This document shows, in pieces, positions 56,252 to 64,000 of a stretch of 64,000 bases of DNA (positions within the stretch are counted from its first letter, which is position 1; every line of letters starts with the position of its first letter). This DNA is from Microbacterium proteolyticum (GTDB taxonomy: Bacteria; Actinomycetota; Actinomycetes; Actinomycetales; Microbacteriaceae). Below the pieces are notes generated by a model. The model was not told the origin of the DNA, did not search any database, and saw nothing but the letters and a program-made list of their open reading frames with translations. The translations under genes and the position numbers were made by a program. The DNA is taken from positions 2,976,001 to 3,040,000 of the forward strand of contig NZ_CP121274.1 in assembly GCF_029639405.1 (NCBI RefSeq), read 5' to 3'.

Positions 56252-57289
56252 ATGAACGCACTCCTTCCCACCGCGGTCGTCGGCAGCCTGCCCAAGCCCT
56301 CGTGGCTCGCCGAACCCGAGAAGCTCTGGTCGCCGTGGGCGCTCGAGGGCGATGCCCTCGTCGAAGGGCAGCAGGACGCCCTGCGTGCGGCCGTCCACGA
56401 GCAGCGCCAGCGCGGCATCGACATCGTCAGCGACGGCGAGCAGACCCGCCAGCACTTCGTGACGACGTTCATCGAGCATCTCAGCGGCGTCGACTTCGAG
56501 AACCGTGAGACGGTCCGCATCCGCAACCGGTACGACGCCAGTGTGCCCACCGTCGTCGGGCCCGTCGAGCGTCCCCAGCCGGTCTTCGTCGCGGATGCCG
56601 CCTTCCTCCGCGCGCAGACCGACCAGCGGATCAAGTGGGCCCTGCCCGGGCCGATGACGATGATCGACACCCTCTCGGACCGTTACTACAAGAGCCGCGA
56701 GAAGCTCGCGTGGGAGTTCGCCGGCATCCTGAACCAAGAAGCCAAGGAGCTCGAGGCGGCCGGGGTCGACGTTATCCAGTTCGACGAGCCCGCTTTCAAC
56801 GTGTTCTTCGATGATGTGCGCGACTGGGGCATGGCGACGCTCGAACGCGCCGTCGAGGGTCTGCGCGCCGAGACGGCCGTGCACATCTGCTACGGCTACG
56901 GCATCAAGGCGAACACCGACTGGAAGGAAACGCTCGGCCCGGAGTGGCGGCAGTACGAGGAGTCCTTCCCCCTGCTGCAGAAGTCGAGCATTGACATCGT
57001 CTCGCTGGAGTCGCACAACTCGCGCATCCCGATTGAGGTCATCGAGCTGATCCGCGGCAAGAAGATCATGCTCGGTGCGATCGACGTGGCCTCGCACGAG
57101 ATCGAGCGCCCCGAAGAGGTGGCCGACACTCTCCGTCGCGCCCTGGACTTCGTGGATGCCGACAAGCTCATCGCCAGCTCCAACTGCGGCATGGCGCCGC
57201 TGCCCCGCGACGTCGCCCTCGCCAAGCTCAGCGCGCTGAGCGCGGGTGCGGCGATCCTGCGGGAGGAACTGGCCGGCGCGCTGGTCTGA
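56252..57289 (+). CDS. mesD: Core cobalamin-independent methionine synthase MesD
   Basis: A 345-residue protein that corresponds to the C-terminal catalytic barrel of MetE alone (MetE is over 750 residues); the N-terminal folate-associated barrel is absent. The zinc ligands fit H211 and C213 (VHICYG), E253 (SLESHN) and C312 (SSNCGM). The DEP motif (D178-E179-P180) is intact. Such short MetE proteins paired with DUF1852 are MesD, which methylate homocysteine with a donor other than methyl-tetrahydrofolate. A terminator follows. Confidence 0.93.
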   Translation: MNALLPTAVVGSLPKPSWLAEPEKLWSPWALEGDALVEGQQDALRAAVHEQRQRGIDIVSDGEQTRQHFVTTFIEHLSGVDFENRETVRIRNRYDASVPTVVGPVERPQPVFVADAAFLRAQTDQRIKWALPGPMTMIDTLSDRYYKSREKLAWEFAGILNQEAKELEAAGVDVIQFDEPAFNVFFDDVRDWGMATLERAVEGLRAETAVHICYGYGIKANTDWKETLGPEWRQYEESFPLLQKSSIDIVSLESHNSRIPIEVIELIRGKKIMLGAIDVASHEIERPEEVADTLRRALDFVDADKLIASSNCGMAPLPRDVALAKLSALSAGAAILREELAGALV

Positions 57290-57294
57290 AACGC

Positions 57295-57328
57295 CGAAGC
57301 GCCGCTCCTCACGTGGAGCGGCGCTTCG
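57295..57328. terminator. Bidirectional terminator between mesD and rsfS
   Basis: CGAAGCGCCGCTCC and its exact complement flank a 6-nt loop, with GTTTCGG on one side and GAAAC on the other. It separates convergent genes. Confidence 0.8.
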
Positions 57329-57340
57329 TTTCGGTGAGCG

Positions 57341-57718
57341 TCAGTCGGCGGAAGCCGGAGCCGGGATCTCCAGCGGCACGACCGGGCAGTCCTTCCACAG
57401 GCGCTCGAGGCCGTAGTAGACGCGCTCCTGCTCGTGGAAGACGTGCACCACCAGGTCGCCGAAGTCGAGGAGCACCCAGCGCGATTCCTGGCGTCCCTCA
57501 CGGCGCAGCCGCTTGTGACCGGTTTCGAGGAGCTTCTCCTCCACCTCGTCGGCGATGGCGGCGACGTTGCGCTCGTTGCGCCCCGTGACCAGGAGGAAGA
57601 TGTCGACGAGCGGCAGCGGCTCGGACACGTCGAGCGCGACGAGGTCTTCGCCCGCTTTCGAGTCGGCTGCGATCGCGGCGATGCGCGCCATCTCGATGCC
57701 GTTGGGGCTGGCTGTCAT
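57341..57718 (-). CDS. rsfS: Ribosomal silencing factor RsfS
   Basis: A 125-residue protein of the Iojap/RsfS family, which binds uL14 on the 50S subunit and blocks subunit joining in starvation. Typical segments are DLVALDVSEPLPLVDIFLLVTG, ERNVAAIADEVEEKL and WVLLDFGDLVVHVFHEQERVYYGLERLW in overlapping pieces. It overlaps the upstream membrane-protein gene (ATGA) in the conserved order nadD-x-rsfS. Confidence 0.96.
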   Translation of the reverse strand: MTASPNGIEMARIAAIAADSKAGEDLVALDVSEPLPLVDIFLLVTGRNERNVAAIADEVEEKLLETGHKRLRREGRQESRWVLLDFGDLVVHVFHEQERVYYGLERLWKDCPVVPLEIPAPASAD

Positions 57719-59034
57719 CCGAAGACTCCTGTCGTGAAGGCGAGGACCAGCGCGACGGCGACCGCCACGGCGAGAGCGCCGGTGGTGATGATGAGACCGA
57801 TGACGAGCTTGCTGCCCTTCTCCGGTGCCGGGGGGCGGATGATCTCACCGGGTTGCTTGACGGTGCTGATCGCGGCACTGGCCGCGATCGGGGTGGGGGA
57901 CGACGCGGGCGGAAGCTCGCCGTCGAGAAGAACGGCGTCGACATCGCGGCCGTCGGTGGTTCCGGGAGCGTGGCCGGCGGAGCCGAGCCCCTCGGGGAGT
58001 TCGAATGTGCCCGTGATCAGCACCTCACCGGTCGACGTGACCGGACCCACGAGCGGGACGCCCGCGGGCGTCTGCGACAGGATCAGCGCGTTCGGCGTCG
58101 ACACCGACCCCGTGGTCGCGCCTCCGCGCGAGATGAGCTGATCGAAGGACGGCGGCAGCGTGATCTCGGGAGTCTGGCCGCTGAGCAGATCGGAACCGAG
58201 AGCGGGGTTCACGGTCGAGAGCGGTGCCTCCGTCTCGGCAGCGGGCGCTTCCTCGGGAGCCGCGGGGCGGAAGATCGCCAGCGCCTCCGCCGGGCGCTCC
58301 TGCTCGAGCGGGGCCGCCGGTTCTTCCGTGACCTCGGCGGCCTCGGACTCGGGCGACGCGTCCTCGGTGGTGTCCGGGGCCTCGACCAGCGCGGCATCCG
58401 CGGATCCGGTCTCGGATGGCGTGACGTCGGTCTCCACCGGCTCGGCCGGACCGGCGGCGGCCGGCGTCTCGTCGCGCGCCGCGGGCACGCCCGGCTCGAG
58501 ATCGGGCGCGATGATGGGCACCGAGGCGGTGCGGATGCGTTCCTGGGCACGCGCCTGACGACGGGTGAGGCCGGTCACGCCGAGATCGCCACCGTCGGCG
58601 GGCGGGAACGACGCCGGGACGATCGGCGGTACGGGGACGGGAGCGGGCTCCGCGTCGACAGCGGGAGTCTCGTCGACCGGCGCTGCCTCGGCCTTGCCCC
58701 GGCCGAAGAGTCCGCCGAACATTCCGCCCTTCTTGGCGGGCGCCTCCTGCGCGGCCGCGGGCTCCGCGGAGGGCGCCTCGGGCTCGGCCGCAACGACCTC
58801 GGGCTCGGCGGCTTCGGGGTCGGCGCCGGGTGCCTCCGCCGTGGCGGGCTCCTCGGCTGCGGCGGCTGCCGCGGCGGGCGCGTCCGTGGCGTCCGCTGCC
58901 GCAGGCGGCTCGGTCGGGGCCGCGTCGTCGGCGTCGAACTGCGGGTTGATGATCGGCGTGGCGCCGGTGTTGCGGAGTTCGCGCAGCTGACGCCGCGTCA
59001 GCGGCGGGGTCTCGGGGTTCTCGGATGTGCTCAT
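57715..59034 (-). CDS. Ala/Pro/Glu-rich protein with C-terminal membrane anchor and duplicated LTRRQ motif
   Basis: A 439-residue protein. A motif [20 protein letters not shown] occurs near the N-terminus (about 12-31) and is repeated as [20 protein letters not shown] at about 155-175. The regions between are low-complexity, acidic and Ala/Pro-rich (disordered). One transmembrane helix (about 410-435) lies at the very end. Gene position between nadD and rsfS is conserved in the group. A basic, possibly RNA- or membrane-binding, motif is an inference. No named family. Confidence 0.75.
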   Translation of the reverse strand: MSTSENPETPPLTRRQLRELRNTGATPIINPQFDADDAAPTEPPAAADATDAPAAAAAAAEEPATAEAPGADPEAAEPEVVAAEPEAPSAEPAAAQEAPAKKGGMFGGLFGRGKAEAAPVDETPAVDAEPAPVPVPPIVPASFPPADGGDLGVTGLTRRQARAQERIRTASVPIIAPDLEPGVPAARDETPAAAGPAEPVETDVTPSETGSADAALVEAPDTTEDASPESEAAEVTEEPAAPLEQERPAEALAIFRPAAPEEAPAAETEAPLSTVNPALGSDLLSGQTPEITLPPSFDQLISRGGATTGSVSTPNALILSQTPAGVPLVGPVTSTGEVLITGTFELPEGLGSAGHAPGTTDGRDVDAVLLDGELPPASSPTPIAASAAISTVKQPGEIIRPPAPEKGSKLVIGLIITTGALAVAVAVALVLAFTTGVFG

Positions 59035-59627
59035 GCAGGGCTCCGGTAGAGGTGATGCTTCGCGATGTACTGCACGACACCGTCGGGCACGAGGTACCAC
59101 ACGGGGTGGCCTCGGCGCACTCGGGCGCGGCAGTCTGTGGACGAAATGGACAGCGCCGGGATCTCGAGCTGGCTGACGTCTTCGGTGGGGAGGCCCTCCG
59201 TCGTCAGCACGTGTCCGGGGCGGGAGACGGCGACGAAGTGCGCCAGGTCCCACAGCTCCTGATGGTTGCGCCACCCCAGGATCTGGGCCACCGCGTCGGC
59301 GCCGGTGATGAAGAACAGGTCGGCGCCGGGACGTTCACGCTTGAGATCGCGCAGCGTGTCGATCGTGTAGGTCGGCCCCGCGCGATCGATGTCGACGCGA
59401 CTGACCGTGAACTGCGGGTTGGAGGCGGTCGCGATGACCGTCATCAGATAGCGGTGCTCGCTCTCGGTGACGTCGGCTTTCTGCCACGGTCGACCCGTGG
59501 GGACGAAGACGACCTCATCGAGATCGAACGACTGAGCGACCTCACTGGCCGCGACCAGGTGACCGTGATGGATGGGATCGAACGTCCCACCCATGACCCC
59601 GATGCGAGGGGCGCGTGTCACCGACAT
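59031..59627 (-). CDS. nadD: Nicotinate-nucleotide adenylyltransferase
   Basis: A 198-residue enzyme of NAD synthesis (nicotinate mononucleotide to deamido-NAD). The nucleotidyltransferase fold has [20 protein letters not shown] (HxxH), [10 protein letters not shown], and the C-terminal [13 protein letters not shown], which matches the ISSTxxR motif. Its stop overlaps the next gene as ATGA. Length is normal. Confidence 0.96.
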   Translation of the reverse strand: MSVTRAPRIGVMGGTFDPIHHGHLVAASEVAQSFDLDEVVFVPTGRPWQKADVTESEHRYLMTVIATASNPQFTVSRVDIDRAGPTYTIDTLRDLKRERPGADLFFITGADAVAQILGWRNHQELWDLAHFVAVSRPGHVLTTEGLPTEDVSQLEIPALSISSTDCRARVRRGHPVWYLVPDGVVQYIAKHHLYRSPA

Positions 59628-59637
59628 ACAGTGGGCC

Positions 59638-59862
59638 TCAGTGGCCGTGCGCCTCGGGGGTGGGCGTGCCGTGCTTGGCGGTGTAGGCCTCCGCCTTGTG
59701 CGCGTGCCGGTTCGACACGTTGCGGTACGACAGGGTCACGAGGCTCAGCGTGATGAACCCGGCGAGGGCGATCGCACCGATCCACCACGTCTCGGCCTGC
59801 GCGTTGCCGCCGTGGTGGGCGCCCTCTTCAGCGGCGAGGGCGATCAGCGAGGCGATAGTCAT
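59638..59862 (-). CDS. Small single-pass membrane protein, His-rich
   Basis: A 74-residue protein. One transmembrane helix (about 25-45, [19 protein letters not shown]) is flanked by His-containing tails ([29 protein letters not shown]). The N-terminal stretch may lie outside. His-rich tails could bind metal, but this is an inference. It lies between proA and nadD on the same strand. ATG 59862 has GGAGCAC upstream. Family unknown. Confidence 0.7.
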   Translation of the reverse strand: MTIASLIALAAEEGAHHGGNAQAETWWIGAIALAGFITLSLVTLSYRNVSNRHAHKAEAYTAKHGTPTPEAHGH

Positions 59863-59911
59863 CAGTGCTCCGTTCGAGATTTCTGCGCGACGCGCAGGGC
59901 CATTTTAGCGG

Positions 59912-61171
59912 TCAGGCCCGGACCTGGCCGTCGCCGCGCCCGAGCCACTTGGTGCTCGTGAGCTCGGCGAGACCCATGGGGCCGCGCGCGTGCAGTTTCT
60001 GGGTGGAGATCCCGACCTCGGCGCCGAAGCCGAACTCGCCGCCGTCCGTGAATCGCGTGGACGCGTTCACGAGGACCACGGCGGAGTCGACCTCGGCGAG
60101 GAACCGGGCCGCGGCCGCGTCGTCGTCGGTGATGATCGACTCGGTGTGGTGCGTGGAGTACCGACGGATGTGCTCGAGCGCGGTGTCCAGATCGTCCACG
60201 ACCCGGACGGCCAGGTCGAGGCTCAGGTACTCGGTCGCCCAGTCGTCCTCGGTGGCCGCGACGACGCGGGGGTCGTATCCGGCCGCCGTCTCGTCGCCGT
60301 GCACGCGCACCCCGGCGGCGGCGAGCGACCCCAGGAGTTCGGGCAGCAGTCGATCAGCGGCATCCCGGTGGACGAGGACGGTCTCGACGGCGTTGCAGAC
60401 GCTCGGACGCTGCGTCTTCGCGTTCAACACGATGTCGCGCGCCCAGTCGGCTCGGGCGGTGGCATCCAGGTAGACGTGGACGACACCGGCGCCCGTCTCG
60501 ATCACCGGCACCGTCGACTGCGTCACGACCGTCTCGATCAGCCCGGCGCTCCCGCGCGGGACGAGGACGTCGACCAGGCCTCGGGCGTTCATGAGGGCTC
60601 GAGCGCCGTCGCGGCCGAAGTCGTCGACGGTCTGGATCGCCTCGGGCGAGACGCCCTGGCTCTTCAGCGCACCGCGCATCACCTCGACGAGGGCGGCGTT
60701 GGAGTGCTGCGCGGCGGAACCCCCGCGCAGCACCACGGCGTTGCCCGAGCGCAGCGCGAGCGCCGCGATGTCGACGGTGACGTTGGGGCGCGCTTCGTAG
60801 ATGGACCCGACGACGCCGAACGGCACCGCGACCTTCTCGAGCGCGAGACCGTTGGGGAGCGTGCGGCGGTCGAGCACGCGGCCGACCGGATCGGGCAGGT
60901 CGGCGACGTCGCGGACGGCGGCGGCGAGGGATGCCACCCGCCCGGCATCCAGCCGCAGGCGATCCAGCAACGCGTCGCCGATGTCGGCGGCGCGACCGCT
61001 CTCGAGATCATCGGCGTTGGCCGCGACGATCGCGTCGCTCGAGGCGTCGATCGCGTCGGCGATCGCCCGCAGCATCGCGGTCTTGGCCGCGGAGTCGAGG
61101 AGCCCGACCTGGCGGGCGGCGTCCTTCGCGAGACGCAGGCGTTCGTCGACCGAAACGGCGGTGAGGGTCAT
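59912..61171 (-). CDS. proA: Glutamate-5-semialdehyde dehydrogenase
   Basis: A 419-residue NADPH-dependent enzyme, second step of proline synthesis (gamma-glutamyl phosphate to the semialdehyde). The ALDH-like fold has PFGVVGSIYEARPNVTVDIAAL in overlapping parts, RGGSAAQHSNAALVEVM, and the catalytic Cys in QRPSVCNAVETVLVH. TAGACT ends six bases before the ATG, so it can be transcribed leaderless and separately from proB, whose stop lies only four bases upstream. Confidence 0.96.
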   Translation of the reverse strand: MTLTAVSVDERLRLAKDAARQVGLLDSAAKTAMLRAIADAIDASSDAIVAANADDLESGRAADIGDALLDRLRLDAGRVASLAAAVRDVADLPDPVGRVLDRRTLPNGLALEKVAVPFGVVGSIYEARPNVTVDIAALALRSGNAVVLRGGSAAQHSNAALVEVMRGALKSQGVSPEAIQTVDDFGRDGARALMNARGLVDVLVPRGSAGLIETVVTQSTVPVIETGAGVVHVYLDATARADWARDIVLNAKTQRPSVCNAVETVLVHRDAADRLLPELLGSLAAAGVRVHGDETAAGYDPRVVAATEDDWATEYLSLDLAVRVVDDLDTALEHIRRYSTHHTESIITDDDAAAARFLAEVDSAVVLVNASTRFTDGGEFGFGAEVGISTQKLHARGPMGLAELTSTKWLGRGDGQVRA

Positions 61172-61175
61172 CGCG

Positions 61176-63932
<2,757 letters not shown>

Positions 63933-63950
63933 CTCTGCGTCTCCTGGCTC

Positions 63951-64000
63951 TTACTTGATGCCGGTGATCTTGACGCGCGTGAGGTCCTGACGGTGGCCCT
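63951..64000 (-). CDS. rplU: Ribosomal protein bL21, C-terminal end only
   Basis: The last 15 or so codons, GHRQDLTRVKITGIK then TAA, match the conserved C-terminus of bL21. The gene continues beyond the right edge. It lies 18 bp upstream of rpmA, the universal order. Confidence 0.85.
   Translation of the reverse strand, partial: GHRQDLTRVKITGIK

Noticed and set aside
57295..57328. Novel repeat element
   Set aside because: A short-loop perfect hairpin with T/A-containing flanks between convergent genes is an ordinary bidirectional terminator.

Overview
The window is about 70% GC and gene-dense, and it reads as core chromosome of a Microbacteriaceae actinobacterium, most likely Microbacterium or a close relative. 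This rests on GTG/ATG usage, the paired CNNM/CBS proteins, the short DUF7882 protein, a MesX/MesD methionine synthase and actinobacterial gene orders (lepA-hemW-hrcA-dnaJ-rsmE, phoH-ybeY-CNNM-era, rpsT next to holA-comEC-comEA, rplU-rpmA-obgE-proB-proA-nadD-rsfS). I see no prophage, insertion sequence, CRISPR array or plasmid gene. The variation lies in small accessory modules and in non-coding repeats.

Layout. 1-6.7 kb: a truncated membrane-anchored protein, a proline-rich envelope protein divergent from a two-component system, a DUF7882 protein and a pair of CNNM/CBS membrane proteins. 6.8-15.6 kb: a Zn-ribbon nuclease pair, tRNA-Met, a 111-bp tandem repeat, a NIPA-like transporter, peptide deformylase, a large O-acyltransferase, glutaminase, tRNA-Asn and an orphan ABC ATPase with altered catalytic residues. 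15.6-22.3 kb: dnaG-dgt-dus, a DsbA-like protein and uppS-recO. 22.3-25.3 kb: a TRIC channel, a TetR/SDR module bracketed by two copies of the same inverted repeat, and a methyltransferase. 25.3-40.9 kb: leuA with a Leu4 leader peptide, then the era/CNNM/ybeY/phoH and rsmE/dnaJ/hrcA (CIRCE) clusters, hemW, lepA and rpsT. 41-51.5 kb: holA, comEC, comEA, leuS, pabB, DedA and an App1-like protein. 51.5-57.3 kb: an SRAP protein translationally coupled to a putative glycosylase, tRNA-Ala, a lipoprotein and LysR-mesX-mesD. 57.3-64 kb: rsfS, a repeat-containing membrane protein, nadD, proA, proB, obgE, rpmA and partial rplU.

Four signals recur across unrelated loci. (1) At least 16 genes have a TANNNT-like -10 box ending only 5-8 nt before the start codon and no room for a ribosome-binding site, which indicates leaderless mRNAs; several start codons were chosen on this basis. 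(2) The heptamer GGATGCC/GGCATCC is strongly over-represented and is encoded in frame with the otherwise infrequent codons GAT and GCA. (3) Long inverted repeats sit mainly between convergent genes; two are 59-60 bp nested palindromes with the same internal spacing. (4) leuA is preceded by a 17-codon leader peptide, itself apparently leaderless, with four consecutive Leu codons and a 10-bp complementary arm downstream.

The most distinctive metabolic unit is LysR-mesX-mesD, a recently described oxygen-linked, folate-independent methionine synthase. Its divergent control region holds a short palindrome.
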